Part shown: piece after piece, positions 15,510 through 24,767 of the stretch
Position numbering within the stretch: position 1 is the first letter of the stretch
Layout of the letters: each line of letters starts with the position of its first letter
Source of the DNA: Mycobacterium europaeum
GTDB taxonomy: Bacteria > Actinomycetota > Actinomycetes > Mycobacteriales > Mycobacteriaceae
DNA length: 64,000 bases
Direction of reading: 5' to 3'
Assembly (NCBI RefSeq): GCF_002102155.1
Contig: NZ_LQOU01000021.1
Location: 1-64,000 of the forward strand
Notes under the pieces: model-generated
What the model was told of the DNA's origin: nothing
What the model saw: only the letters and a program-made list of their open reading frames with translations
Database searches by the model: none
Translations under genes and position numbers: made by a program

Positions 15510-18001
15510 GGATCACGGCGGCGGCGAGCCGACTGCGCGTGTTCAGCCTGCGCGAGCTCGCCGCGCACCGCCGGCGCACCTTCGCGTCGATCGCCGTAAT
15601 GGCCGTTTCCGCAACATATCTGGTCGCGATATTCGGCATTTTCGGCTCGATCACCGGATCGGTCGACCGGCTGGCCGACGGGATCGCCGGCGTGGCCGCG
15701 CTGGAGGTGTCGGGCATTACCGACGCCGGATTCCCCGACACGATACTGGCCGACGTGGCCGCAGTTCCCGGCGTCGCCACCGCCGCGCCGATGATCCGGA
15801 CCTCCGCGCCCACGGCGACGGGACCGGTGCTGCTGTTCGGCGCGGACGCGAGCACCGCCGCACTGGGCGGCGCGCTCCAGGACGCGGTCGCCCGGCCGGT
15901 GCAACCCCTGTCCTCGACGCCCAACGGTGTCCAGGTCGGGCCTCGGGTCGGCTATGCGAAAGGCCAGACGCTGCAACTGGGCTCGGGATCGGTTACCGTC
16001 ACCGAGGTGCTCGCGGGCCGGCAGTTCGCGGACCTGAACGGCGGGCACTACGTCCTTGCCCCGCTTGCGTTGGCGCAGAACGTCACCGGCCGCCCAGGTC
16101 AGCTGGACTCGATACTGATCACCATCAAACCGGGCACCGATGCGGCCGCCGCCCGGTCCGCAGTCACCGCCGCGGTCAACGGCCGCGCCATCGTCGCCGC
16201 CCCAAGCCTGCGGGCGGCGCGGGCCGGTGACGGCGTGAAGCTGATGAACTACATGGCCCTGCTGGGTGCCGCGGTCGCGTTGGTGGTCGGTGCGTTTCTG
16301 ATCTACACCACGATGACCATGGCGATCACCCAGCGCCGGCCGGTCATCTCGATGCTGCGCGCGATCGGCGGCCGGCGCGTCACCATCGTCGGCGACATGC
16401 TGGGTGAGGCGGCGGTCCTCGGGCTCCTCGGCGGGGTCATCGGGTCGGCCCTCGGAATTTTGGCGGGCCACCTGGCAATTGGTCGTCTGCCACCGGCGAT
16501 GACCCAGGGTCTCGAGGCCCGCGTCGAGTACTGGCTGCCCGGCTACGCCATCCCACTGGCCGTCGCGGCCACGGCGCTCACCAGCGTGGTCGCCTCGGCG
16601 ATGGCCGCGCGGCAGGTGTACAAGGTCGCACCGATCGAAGCGCTGGCGCCGGTCGGCGCGTCCGCTGCGGACGTCGTGCCCCGCTGGCTGCGGGTCGCCG
16701 CCGGGGTGGGCGCCGTCGCGGTGTTCGCGGTGTCGGTCTGGGTGGTCCTCGGCCAACGCGGCACCTTCGCGTTCGTCGCGATGGCCGCCCTGCTGAGCGC
16801 CGAGATAGCGCTGGGCTTCGCGCTCGCTACGCCCATCGTCGCGGCCACGGCTGCGACGGCTCGCCTATTCGGATCGTTCGGGGCACTCGCGGCGGCCACC
16901 ATCGAACGCGCGCCGCGACGAGTCTGGGCCACCGTGATGACCGTGCTGATCGGGGTGGTCACCACCGTGGTGATCACCGGCACCAACGCCGACATGATCC
17001 GCTCGGCCCGCGGCATCTTCTCCCCCGCCGCCGACGTCGACGTGTGGGTGAGCGCCGACGCACCGGACAGCTATCCCACCGACTTTCTGCCGCAAGGCCT
17101 TTCGGACCGAGTGGCGGCGGTGCCCGGGGTGGCGCGGGTGGCCGAGGGCGCGTTCGGGTTCGCCGTGATCGGCGGCACGCGCGTCCTGCTCGACGGCTTC
17201 TCCGACGGAACACACGACTCGCTGTTCCGTGCGCTCGACGAACGGGTGCGCGCCGACGTCCTGGCCGGCCGCGGCGTGGTGCTTACGCACAACTTGGGCA
17301 CCACTCTGCACGTCCGCGCCGGCGATCGACTGCAGCTGCAGACGCCGCACGGCCCGCGGCAGACGACGGTGCTGGCTCTGGTGCCCTTCTTCTCGACCGT
17401 GATCGGAACGGTCGGTATCGATCTCGGGCACATGCGGGCGTGGTTCGATCGGCCGGCGGCGACAACCCTGCAAATCACCGCCGCCGCCCCCGGGGTGGAT
17501 CCGCGGCGCCTGTTGACGGAGGTCCGCCGGGTGGTACCGGCGCCGAACCACGTGTACGACGGCCGCACGGCACTGGCGGGCCTGGAAGCCCCGCTCCATC
17601 AGAGCATGTTCATCGCCCACGCCGTGTGGATCATCGTCGTGGCCGTGGCCGCCGTCGCGCTGCTCAACACGCTGACGCTGTCGGTGACCGAACGCCGCCG
17701 CGAATTCGGTGTGCTGCGGGCCATGGGGTCCAGCCGGCGGTTCACCCTGCGGACGGTCCTGGCCGAGGCTGCCGGAATCGGTTTTGTCGGCGGTCTTTTG
17801 GGGCTGCTGTTCGGGCTGATCGACCAGTGGCTGTTCAGCCTCATCAGCGGGGACATCATGAATTTCCAGGTCGGCTTCCGCCTGAGCCCGATCCCTCTGG
17901 CGTTCACCGCTGGGGCGCTGGCGATCTGCCTGCTCGGCTCGCTGCCACCCGCGCGGCGGGCGGCGCGCCTGAACATCATCGAGGCCGTCAGCGTGGAGTG
18001 A
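15506..18001 (+). CDS. ABC transporter permease with two FtsX domains
   Basis: The 831-residue protein starts with a short cytosolic segment and a membrane helix near residues 24-50. It then has a large extracytoplasmic domain, a first FtsX block (MNYMALLGAAVALVVGAFLIYTT onward), two central helices, a second extracytoplasmic domain and a second FtsX block (IIVVAVAAVALLNTLTLSVTERRREFGVLRAMG). This is the fused two-half permease arrangement. The GTG start overlaps the ATPase stop. The last 14 bp converge on and overlap the methyltransferase gene. Such pumps usually move lipids, lipoproteins or peptides. Confidence 0.9.
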   Translation: MRITAAASRLRVFSLRELAAHRRRTFASIAVMAVSATYLVAIFGIFGSITGSVDRLADGIAGVAALEVSGITDAGFPDTILADVAAVPGVATAAPMIRTSAPTATGPVLLFGADASTAALGGALQDAVARPVQPLSSTPNGVQVGPRVGYAKGQTLQLGSGSVTVTEVLAGRQFADLNGGHYVLAPLALAQNVTGRPGQLDSILITIKPGTDAAAARSAVTAAVNGRAIVAAPSLRAARAGDGVKLMNYMALLGAAVALVVGAFLIYTTMTMAITQRRPVISMLRAIGGRRVTIVGDMLGEAAVLGLLGGVIGSALGILAGHLAIGRLPPAMTQGLEARVEYWLPGYAIPLAVAATALTSVVASAMAARQVYKVAPIEALAPVGASAADVVPRWLRVAAGVGAVAVFAVSVWVVLGQRGTFAFVAMAALLSAEIALGFALATPIVAATAATARLFGSFGALAAATIERAPRRVWATVMTVLIGVVTTVVITGTNADMIRSARGIFSPAADVDVWVSADAPDSYPTDFLPQGLSDRVAAVPGVARVAEGAFGFAVIGGTRVLLDGFSDGTHDSLFRALDERVRADVLAGRGVVLTHNLGTTLHVRAGDRLQLQTPHGPRQTTVLALVPFFSTVIGTVGIDLGHMRAWFDRPAATTLQITAAAPGVDPRRLLTEVRRVVPAPNHVYDGRTALAGLEAPLHQSMFIAHAVWIIVVAVAAVALLNTLTLSVTERRREFGVLRAMGSSRRFTLRTVLAEAAGIGFVGGLLGLLFGLIDQWLFSLISGDIMNFQVGFRLSPIPLAFTAGALAICLLGSLPPARRAARLNIIEAVSVE

Positions 18002-18620
18002 GGACGGCGAACCCTTGCAGATGGGGTTTGCACGGGAAGGGCACCGGCGTGCGCGGAATGGTGCGCAGCGCCGTGATGTCGAACCCGGCCGCGGCGATGG
18101 AATCCAAGGTTCGGCGGTTCGGCTCGCAGCCCGCGGCCAGCCACGACCACGGCTTGGCGACCATGTCCTGCAACCGGCCGGTCGCGCGGTCCCCGCGCAC
18201 ATGCTCGAGGACCACCAGCCTGCCGCCGGGCACGAGCACGCGCCGGATCTCGCCGAGCGTGGCGGCCACGTCGTCGACCGAGCACAACACCAGCCCGATG
18301 TGCACCGAGTCGAAAGTATTGTCCGGGAAGGGAATCGATTCACCAGTTCCCTCGACGATGTCGACGGTGATGCCGTGCCGACGGGCAAGCCGGGACGCCA
18401 TCTGCCGGAACGGCGCCTCCGGCTCCACGGCGGCGACCGTCGTCACCGCGGCGGGCAGGAACCGCAAGTCGGTGCCCGGCCCCAGACCGAGCATCAGCAG
18501 CCGGCCGGTCGCGTTGCTGAGCGCCTCACGGCGATAGCGGTGATAGAAGAGTCGGTCGAAGACCGGCTGCCCGAATCTGTACACATAGGGGAACAACGGA
18601 TTACGGCGCGTCACGGGCAC
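17988..18620 (-). CDS. Class I SAM-dependent methyltransferase
   Basis: The 210-residue protein has the SAM-binding motif LMLGLGPGTDLRFLP at about residues 42-56, an acidic VAAVEPEAPF at the end of strand 2, and FDSVHIGLVLCSVDDV with VLVPGGRLVVLEHVRG after it, as in UbiE/Methyltransf_11 proteins. The GTG start overlaps the DUF4389 gene by 20 bp, so it is coupled to it. It is the last gene of the run sigL-rslA-FAD monooxygenase-DUF4389-methyltransferase. The substrate is unknown; a membrane-lipid or quinone-like substrate would fit the neighbours. Confidence 0.88.
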   Translation of the reverse strand: MPVTRRNPLFPYVYRFGQPVFDRLFYHRYRREALSNATGRLLMLGLGPGTDLRFLPAAVTTVAAVEPEAPFRQMASRLARRHGITVDIVEGTGESIPFPDNTFDSVHIGLVLCSVDDVAATLGEIRRVLVPGGRLVVLEHVRGDRATGRLQDMVAKPWSWLAAGCEPNRRTLDSIAAAGFDITALRTIPRTPVPFPCKPHLQGFAVLTPR

Positions 18621-19203
18621 CCAGATCCATTCGGAAGGGCGGGTATTCGTCCCGCATCAGGGACACGTACACGGCCACTCGATAACGCCACCGAACGATG
18701 CCCAGCAGAAGATCGAACATGCCGACCGGGATGCTCCCCGTACACAACAACGACACCGCGGCGATCACGCACAGCACCTGCAGCAGCGGCTCCATCGACC
18801 AGCAGAGCAGCACCTGGGGGATGGCCAACAGCCACTTCACCAGCACGGCCCAGTTCCTCAGCCGCTCCGGATAATCGACCTGCAGATCACCCGGGTAGTC
18901 GGGCCGCGACGCGAGCGTGAACGGCGGATACCTGTCCGTGCTGTTCATCGGGAACCTGAAATTCATCAACCGCCACGACCAGCGCAGCACGCCGACATTG
19001 AAGTCGAAGAGGGGCCGCGGATATCGCCCGGTGCACAAAATGACGACGCCGGCGACCACGGTCGACAATGGATAGATCAGATAGAGCCCGATCAATAAGG
19101 GGTAGTGCGGAACCGCCAGCACACACCACTTCAACAGCCAGAGCCACCGCGACGGCGCGTCGAAATCGCTTCGCACCGTGACGAATTGGTCCGAATCGTT
19201 CAT
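18601..19203 (-). CDS. DUF4389 membrane protein
   Basis: The 200-residue protein has a repeated architecture: two halves each with a conserved pattern (WLLKWCVLAVPHYPLL and VLVKWLLAIPQVLLC; CTGRYPRPLFDFNVGVLRW and CTGSIPVGMFDLLLGIVRW). This is characteristic of DUF4389, with about four membrane helices. Function is unknown. Its ATG overlaps the stop of the FAD monooxygenase (ATGA) and its end overlaps the methyltransferase start, so all three are translationally coupled downstream of rslA. Confidence 0.85.
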   Translation of the reverse strand: MNDSDQFVTVRSDFDAPSRWLWLLKWCVLAVPHYPLLIGLYLIYPLSTVVAGVVILCTGRYPRPLFDFNVGVLRWSWRLMNFRFPMNSTDRYPPFTLASRPDYPGDLQVDYPERLRNWAVLVKWLLAIPQVLLCWSMEPLLQVLCVIAAVSLLCTGSIPVGMFDLLLGIVRWRYRVAVYVSLMRDEYPPFRMDLGARDAP

Positions 19204-20402
19204 GGACTGGATCGACCGGTCGTCGTTACCCCCACCTCTCGGCTGATCTCCCCGGACATCCGGCGGTGACTCGTCAAACGCAGAAACATCGTCAACACGC
19301 GGGCCTGCAGCCGGTCGGGAACCAGCGCCGCGGGTCGCAGGACGACCTGACCGTGCGAGACCGGCAGCGACGCCACCCGGGACACGGCCATCACCTTGCG
19401 GCGGCGGGTCTTCTCATACCAGCGCAACGCACTGGCAATGTCGCCGGTGCTGTGCACATCCGACAGCGCCTTGCACAGCACCATCGCGTCGAGCAGAGCC
19501 TGGTTGGTGCCCTGCGCCAGGGTGGGGGGCATCGTATGGGCCGCATCCCCGAGTAGGGTCACCGGACCCTGGCCCCCGGGGGGAACCGGATGCCGGAAAT
19601 GCGGGTATGGCGACTGCGCCAGGTCGTCGTCGGTCAAGGCCGCCAACACCCGATCGACGGTTTCGGACCACCCGGTGAAATGGGACCGGATCGTCTGGAT
19701 CGGGCGTTGCGGCCGCACGAAGTCGGAGGACCACGGCAGGTCGAACCACCACTGCACCTCGGAGCCCCCGGCCGGCCACAGGCCGAGGTTGCCCCGCTCG
19801 CCGATGACCATGAGGGCGGTTTCCTTGTCCGGGATCTCCGGGAGTGTGATCAACCCCTGCCAACTGCACCAGCCGGTGGGCTTCGCGTCGCGCCCGCCGA
19901 CGCTGTTGCGGACCATCGAGTGCAGGCCGTCAGCGCCGATCAACACGTCTCCGACGGCCGAGCTCCCGTCGCCGAACTGGACCCGCACGGCGCCGTGGGT
20001 GGCGGCCAGCGCGAGCGCGCGGGAGCCACATCGGATGCGACCGGCCGGGAAGCCGTCCAGCAACCGTTCCAGCAAGATCCGGCGCGGCACCATCCGGACG
20101 GGCGCGCCGAGCCGATCTGCGATCGCGGACACGTCCAGCGTGGCGAGCGGGCGACCGGTGGACGTCACGGCTCGCACCGTGCGCAGCAGCTGGCCGGCCC
20201 CGTCCGTCTCCACGCCCAGTTGCCGAAGCACCATTTCGCCGTTGGACCAGATGGTCACCGCACCGCCGGCCGCCCGCACATTCGGTCGCCGCTCGAAGAC
20301 GGTGACGTCATGGCCGTCTCGCAACAATCCCCTGGCTACGGAGATACCGCCCACTCCGGCGCCCACGACCAGGACCCGAAGGGGGCGCCCCTCGCCAGAC
20401 AC
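19200..20402 (-). CDS. FAD-dependent aromatic-type monooxygenase
   Basis: The 400-residue class A flavin monooxygenase has VLVVGAGVGGISVARGL (FAD ADP motif, residues 10-26), FERRPNVRAAGG, the DG motif VLIGADGLHSMVR and the second FAD motif TLLGDAAHTMPPTLAQGTNQAL. It resembles geranylgeranyl reductase or PHBH-like hydroxylases; the substrate is unknown. The GTG start lies 9 bp after the rslA stop on the same strand, so it is likely co-transcribed with sigL and rslA. This would place it under direct SigL control. Confidence 0.88.
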   Translation of the reverse strand: MSGEGRPLRVLVVGAGVGGISVARGLLRDGHDVTVFERRPNVRAAGGAVTIWSNGEMVLRQLGVETDGAGQLLRTVRAVTSTGRPLATLDVSAIADRLGAPVRMVPRRILLERLLDGFPAGRIRCGSRALALAATHGAVRVQFGDGSSAVGDVLIGADGLHSMVRNSVGGRDAKPTGWCSWQGLITLPEIPDKETALMVIGERGNLGLWPAGGSEVQWWFDLPWSSDFVRPQRPIQTIRSHFTGWSETVDRVLAALTDDDLAQSPYPHFRHPVPPGGQGPVTLLGDAAHTMPPTLAQGTNQALLDAMVLCKALSDVHSTGDIASALRWYEKTRRRKVMAVSRVASLPVSHGQVVLRPAALVPDRLQARVLTMFLRLTSHRRMSGEISREVGVTTTGRSSP

Positions 20403-20411
20403 TTCAATGCC

Positions 20412-21140
20412 TTAGAGCGAGCGCTGCAACAGAACCTGGCCGCTGTCGGCGGCCACCACCTGCACGGCGGCGATCTGGTCGACCGGCGTCGAGATGCTGC
20501 CCGCGGGCGTCGCGGTGCGGCCGGGTTCGGCCACCCAGGTCGCCAGCCGGGTCTGGGTGCCGTCCCGATCCACCACCACCATGGCCAGCGTGTCGTGGTG
20601 GGCGTTGAGCGGCGCCAGGCACACGCAGCGCAGGTTGATGGATGTTCCCCAGTGCTCGCTGGACAACTGCACCGTCGAGGCCAGCAGGGTGGTACCCACC
20701 TGCGCCATCGGCGCCGAGGCCGCGGCCACCTGCGGTGCCGGCGACGACGAGTGGCCCTGCACGCCGACGAACACGCCGACGGCCAGGACCACGGCCGCGG
20801 CCGACGAGGCCACCCAGGTCACGATCCGCGTGCGGCGGCGGCGCCAGGTCACCTTGCCCAGCAACGACGGCAACAGCTGCGGCGACAGCTCCGGCGTCGC
20901 CGGCGCGGGGCCGGCCTGGTGGATCGCGGCCACCTCGTCCCCGCCGAGCTGCGAGAGCAGGGCCGGCACACCACTCAGGTCGGCGACGGCCCCCCGGCAG
21001 GCCGGGCAGTGCGCCAGGTGCGCCTCGAATTCGCGTCGGTCGCTCGCCGACAGCGAGCCCAAAACGTATGCGGCATCCCACATCACATAGGGATCGTCCG
21101 GTGAGCCGATTCCCCGTAGCGGCGTCTTCATGTCATCCAT
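20412..21140 (-). CDS. rslA: Anti-sigma factor RslA (zinc-binding, membrane-anchored)
   Basis: The 242-residue protein has the zinc anti-sigma motif HxxxCxxC as His41, Cys45, Cys48 (HLAHCPACR), a positively charged RRRRTR stop and one membrane helix (about residues 102-123). An extracytoplasmic domain with IAAVQVVAADSGQVLLQRSL at its end follows. It closely matches Rv0736 (recalled). It binds SigL in the cytosol and releases it on oxidation of the zinc cysteines (known for the M. tuberculosis protein). The start is either ATG 21140 or ATG 21131; neither ribosome site is decisive. It lies 31 bp after the SigL stop. Confidence 0.92.
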   Translation of the reverse strand: MDDMKTPLRGIGSPDDPYVMWDAAYVLGSLSASDRREFEAHLAHCPACRGAVADLSGVPALLSQLGGDEVAAIHQAGPAPATPELSPQLLPSLLGKVTWRRRRTRIVTWVASSAAAVVLAVGVFVGVQGHSSSPAPQVAAASAPMAQVGTTLLASTVQLSSEHWGTSINLRCVCLAPLNAHHDTLAMVVVDRDGTQTRLATWVAEPGRTATPAGSISTPVDQIAAVQVVAADSGQVLLQRSL

Positions 21141-21171
21141 TCCCTCATCACCCTTTAAGCATTCGGAGCCC

Positions 21172-21717
21172 TCAGCGGGTGACCCCAAGTTCCTGCAGAG
21201 TGAGCCGCAACGCCCGCACGGCGTAGTGTAGTCGCGACTTCACGGTTCCCTCGGCGATCCCGAGGTCGGCGGCAATCTGCGCGGTGGTCCAGCCGCGGTA
21301 GTAGGACCGGTCGATCACGGCGCGGTGCTCGGTGGACAGTTGCGCCATCGCGTCGGCGATCAACAGCTTGTCCAGCGCCGCGTTCACCTCATCCGGGGTG
21401 GACCGTTCGGGCGCACCCGCCTCGTCGGTCGAGCCGACGACGTTGCGGAACCGCGCGCTGCGCCGGTCGTCGATGATCATGTTGCGGGCGACGGTGAACA
21501 GCCAGGCCCGCGCCGAGCGCTCGGTGTCCCCGACGACCTCCGGATGCTGCCAGGCCCGCAGCAACGTTTCCTGCACGACGTCCTCGGACTGGCTCGCGTC
21601 CCCCGTCAACCGGAGCGCGTAACGCCACAGGACCGCCGCGTGCTCGTCATACAGCGCCTTCATCAGGGCGGCTTCGGCAGCCCCGGATGCCCTCCAACCA
21701 CCTGCCACACGGGCCAC
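21172..21717 (-). CDS. sigL: ECF sigma factor SigL
   Basis: The 181-residue protein has sigma region 2 (YDEHAAVLWRYALRLTGDAS, VVQETLLRAW) and region 4 (LSTEHRAVIDRSYYRGWTT, then IAADLGIAEGTVKSRLHYAVRAL). It aligns with Rv0735 over its length. The GTG at 21717 was chosen because a GGAGGT ribosome site lies 6 bases upstream and the protein then starts like Rv0735 (VARV). SigL controls its own operon and membrane/secreted redox and lipid genes in M. tuberculosis; RslA is its antagonist. A SigL-like promoter lies just upstream. Confidence 0.95.
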   Translation of the reverse strand: MARVAGGWRASGAAEAALMKALYDEHAAVLWRYALRLTGDASQSEDVVQETLLRAWQHPEVVGDTERSARAWLFTVARNMIIDDRRSARFRNVVGSTDEAGAPERSTPDEVNAALDKLLIADAMAQLSTEHRAVIDRSYYRGWTTAQIAADLGIAEGTVKSRLHYAVRALRLTLQELGVTR

Positions 21718-21736
21718 TCGATCACCTCCGACTACT

Positions 21737-21764
21737 GGAACGAGTCGAATCGCGGCTCGGTTCA
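21737..21764 (-). promoter_or_regulatory. Candidate SigL autoregulatory promoter
   Basis: On the minus strand TGAACC (21764-21759) and CGTTCC (21742-21737) are 16 bp apart, 20 bp before the sigL GTG. The -35 hexamer equals the published SigL consensus and the -10 begins with the expected CGT. The hexamers overlap the first unit of the tandem repeat at 21758-21875. Confidence 0.6.
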
Positions 21765-21875
21765 ATCGCCGCGACCCGCGGCGCCCGGCTGCGCCGCGCT
21801 TGCGATCGCGGCCGGTTCAATCGCCGCGACCCGCGGCGCCCGGCTGCGCCGCGCTTGCGATCGCGGCTGGTTCAG
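21758..21875. repeat. 55-bp tandem repeat, two full copies plus a partial third
   Basis: Copies start at 21758 and 21813, and a third begins at 21868 and breaks off after about 7 bases. The two full units are identical over about 55 bp. Each begins (plus strand) CGGTTCAATCGCCGCGACCC and is GC-rich with internal self-complementarity (GCGGCG, CGCCGC). On the minus strand every unit carries TGAACC, the SigL -35 hexamer. It fills the gap between map and the sigL promoter. Confidence 0.85.
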
Positions 21876-22676
21876 CTAAGGCAGCGTCAGGATGCGCGGC
21901 CCGGCGTCGGTGACCGCGACGGTGTGTTCCCAGTGTGCCGCACGGGACCCGTCCGAGGTGGTGACGGTCCACTCGTCGTCGAGCACCACGGTCTTGCCCG
22001 TCCCGAGGGTCAGCATCGGTTCGATGGCCAGCACCGACCCCGGGGCCAGCAGCGGGCCTCGGCCGGGCGAGCCCTCGTTGGGCAGGAACGGATCCATGTG
22101 CATCTGCCGGCCGATGCCGTGCCCCCCGTAGCCCTCCACGATCCCGAACACCTGGCCGTGCCGCTCCCGCGCCGCTCGCGTGCCCGTTTCGATGGCGTGC
22201 GAGACGTCGGTCAGCCGGTTGCCGGGAACCATCGCCGCGATACCGGCTTCCAGCGATTCCCGGGTCGCGTCGCAAAGCGCCTGGTCGGCGGCGTCGAGGG
22301 CGCCGACGCCGAACGTGATCGCGGCGTCGCCGTGCCAGCCGTCCAACACCGCTCCGCAGTCGATGGAGACCAGGTCGCCGGGCGCCAGGATCTCCGCGGC
22401 CGACGGGATCCCGTGCACCACCCGCTCGTTGACCGACGCGCAGATCGACGCCGGGTAGCCGTGGTAGCCGAGGAACGACGGCACCGCGCCGGCCTCCCGG
22501 ATCACCGACTCGGCGATGTGGTCGAGTCCCAGGGTGGACACTCCGGCAACCGCGGCCGCCCGAACCGCCTGCAGGGCGGCCGCGACCACCGCCCCCGCCG
22601 CCGCCATCGCGTCGAGTTCACCGGCGGTGCGCTGCGGCACGACTTTGCGACTCCGCAGCCGCGCCAGCGGGTTCAC
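21876..22676 (-). CDS. map: Methionine aminopeptidase, type I
   Basis: The 266-residue protein removes the initiator methionine from new proteins. Metal and active-site blocks are visible: [38 protein letters not shown] (first metal Asp), [14 protein letters not shown] (His), LAIEPML (Glu) and AHWEHTVAV (Glu). Length equals that of Rv0734. The GTG start lies 2 bp after the adk stop, so it is the third gene of secY-adk-map, the classical arrangement. Confidence 0.96.
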   Translation of the reverse strand: MNPLARLRSRKVVPQRTAGELDAMAAAGAVVAAALQAVRAAAVAGVSTLGLDHIAESVIREAGAVPSFLGYHGYPASICASVNERVVHGIPSAAEILAPGDLVSIDCGAVLDGWHGDAAITFGVGALDAADQALCDATRESLEAGIAAMVPGNRLTDVSHAIETGTRAARERHGQVFGIVEGYGGHGIGRQMHMDPFLPNEGSPGRGPLLAPGSVLAIEPMLTLGTGKTVVLDDEWTVTTSDGSRAAHWEHTVAVTDAGPRILTLP

Positions 22677-22678
22677 GG

Positions 22679-23224
22679 TTACTTGCCCAGCGCTTGCAGG
22701 GCACGGGCGAACACTTCGTCCATCGTGCCCAGGGCGTCGACCGTCTTGAGTTCGTCGCGGTAGTACTCCAGCAGGGGCGCGGTCTCGTCGCGGTAGACCT
22801 TCATCCGGTTCAGGATGACGTCGTCGGTGTCGTCGGCGCGGCCCCGCGACTTGAGCCGCTGCAACAGCTCCTCCTGCGAGACGCGGAACTCCAGCACGGC
22901 GTCGATGTCGGTGCCCCGGCGTTCGAGCATCGCGTGCAGCGCCTTGGCCTGTTCGGTGGACCGCGGAAAGCCGTCCAGGATGAAGCCGTTGGCCGCGTCG
23001 GCATCGTTCAGTCGGTCGTCGACGAGCTGGTTGGTCAGGTCCGAGGGCACCAGGTCACCGGCGTCCAGATAGCGCTTGGCCTCCAGGCCGAGTTTGGTCC
23101 CGTTCCCGATATTGCTGCGGAACAGTTCACCGGTGGAGATGTGCGGGATCCCGAGCTTCTCGGAGAGCTTCTGGGCCTGTGTCCCCTTGCCCGCCCCGGG
23201 CGGTCCCAGCAAAACGACCCTCAC
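22679..23224 (-). CDS. adk: Adenylate kinase
   Basis: The 181-residue protein converts AMP and ATP to two ADP. It has the P-loop GPPGAGKGT (residues 7-15), the NMP-binding [14 protein letters not shown] and the signature [11 protein letters not shown]. The LID is the short form (no zinc finger), as in other mycobacteria. The ATG overlaps the secY stop (4 bp). It is cytosolic and essential. Confidence 0.97.
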   Translation of the reverse strand: MRVVLLGPPGAGKGTQAQKLSEKLGIPHISTGELFRSNIGNGTKLGLEAKRYLDAGDLVPSDLTNQLVDDRLNDADAANGFILDGFPRSTEQAKALHAMLERRGTDIDAVLEFRVSQEELLQRLKSRGRADDTDDVILNRMKVYRDETAPLLEYYRDELKTVDALGTMDEVFARALQALGK

Positions 23225-24546
23225 TTGAGAAACCCTTCATAGTTGCGCTGCATGAGCTGGCTCTCGATCTGTTTGACCGTATCCAAGCCAACCCCAATCA
23301 TGATCAAAACCGCAGTACCGCCGAACGGCAAATTCTGAACCGCTCCGCCATTGCCGATCTGCAGGAACAAGTTCGGCAGCACCGAGATCGCGCCGAGGTA
23401 GATCGAGCCCGGCAGGGTAATCCGGCTGAGCACGTAACGCAGATAGTCGGCGGTGGGCTTGCCCGGCCGGATGCCGGGGATGAACCCGCCGAACTTCTTC
23501 ATTTCGTCGGCACGTTCGTCGGGGTTGAACGTGATCGACACGTAGAAGTACGTGAAGAAAATGATCAGTCCGAAGTAGATGCTGATGTAAATCGGGTCGC
23601 TGGGGTCGGACAGGTAACTGCCGACGAACTTGTCCCACCAGCTGTTGCCCACCCCGCCGCTGCCGCTGCGAATCAGCTGCGTGATCAGGTGCGGAATGTA
23701 GATGAGCGACGACGCGAAGATGACCGGGATGACGCCGGCCTGGTTGACCTTGAGCGGCAGATAGGTCGACGTTCCGCCGTACATGCGCCGGCCCACCATG
23801 CGCTTGGCGTATTGCACCGGGATGCGGCGCTGCCCCTGCTCGACGAACACCACGCCGACGATGATGGCCAGGGCGGCGACGCAGACGGCTGCGAAGATGG
23901 CCCCGCCACGGCTGTCCAGGATGGTCTTGCCCTCGGACGGGATGCGCGCTGCGATGCCGACGAAGATCAGCAGCGACATCCCGTTGCCGATGCCGCGCTC
24001 GGTGATCAGCTCGCCCATCCACATCACCAGCGCAGCACCGGCCGTCATCACCATCACGATGACGACCAGCGTGAAGATGCTCTGGTCGGCGATGATGTCC
24101 AGCGAGCAGCCCTGCAGTAGCCCGCCGTTGGCCGCCAGCGCCACGATGCTGGTCGCCTGCAGGATCGCCAGCGCGATGGCCAGATAGCGGGTGTACTGCG
24201 TCATCTTGGCCTGGCCGGACTGGCCTTCCTTGCGCAGTTCCTCGAACCGCGGGATGACCACCGTGAGCAGCTGCACGATGATGCTCGCGGTGATGTAGGG
24301 CATCACCCCGACCGCGAACACCGTCAGTTTCAGCAGCGCGCCGCCGGAGAACAGGTTGATCAGCGAATAGATCTGCCCGGCCGCGCCGCCGCTGGCCTCT
24401 TTGATGCACTGCTGGACGTTGGGGAAATTGACGCCGGGGGACGGCAGGGCGGCGCCCAGCCGATAGAGGACGACGATGCCCAGCGTGAAGAGGATCTTCC
24501 GTCTCAGGTCGACTGTCCGCAGCGATGAGATGAAAGCCGAAAGCAC
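23221..24546 (-). CDS. secY: Protein translocase subunit SecY
   Basis: The 441-residue protein has about ten membrane helices and SecY signatures: [20 protein letters not shown] in helix 1, [15 protein letters not shown] in helix 2, the region [20 protein letters not shown] and the C-terminal [16 protein letters not shown]. It forms the SecYEG channel. It starts the secY-adk-map unit and is separated from spc by more than 14 kb, as in M. tuberculosis. Its promoter must lie in the 221-bp gap 24547-24767, shared with the divergent methyltransferase gene. Confidence 0.97.
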   Translation of the reverse strand: MLSAFISSLRTVDLRRKILFTLGIVVLYRLGAALPSPGVNFPNVQQCIKEASGGAAGQIYSLINLFSGGALLKLTVFAVGVMPYITASIIVQLLTVVIPRFEELRKEGQSGQAKMTQYTRYLAIALAILQATSIVALAANGGLLQGCSLDIIADQSIFTLVVIVMVMTAGAALVMWMGELITERGIGNGMSLLIFVGIAARIPSEGKTILDSRGGAIFAAVCVAALAIIVGVVFVEQGQRRIPVQYAKRMVGRRMYGGTSTYLPLKVNQAGVIPVIFASSLIYIPHLITQLIRSGSGGVGNSWWDKFVGSYLSDPSDPIYISIYFGLIIFFTYFYVSITFNPDERADEMKKFGGFIPGIRPGKPTADYLRYVLSRITLPGSIYLGAISVLPNLFLQIGNGGAVQNLPFGGTAVLIMIGVGLDTVKQIESQLMQRNYEGFLK

Positions 24547-24767
24547 TCTTCCTCCTGCGAGCCGGGGGTCTCCTGCAATACGCGCCCAACACCCCGCAGG
24601 CCAGGACGTACGGCGTCGCGCGTCAAACCGTGTACGAGACTAACAGCTGGGCTCGGTGAGTCCGTCCAGGCCCGTCATCGGACGACCGATAAATGCACAG
24701 GAAGCCGTCAGCGGTGGGGCGTAAAGTGCTCTTGAGTCGTTGCATTTGCTAAGTAAATGGGAGCACC

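Noticed and set aside
15041..16756. 571-codon minus-strand open frame
   Set aside because: It lies opposite the clear ABC ATPase and permease genes and has low-complexity RRG/DHR composition.
21758..21875. CRISPR-like repeat
   Set aside because: Units are directly adjacent with no spacers; it is a simple tandem repeat.
24601..24680. Promoter for secY (TAGTCT-like -10)
   Set aside because: No -35 hexamer at acceptable spacing could be found by eye.
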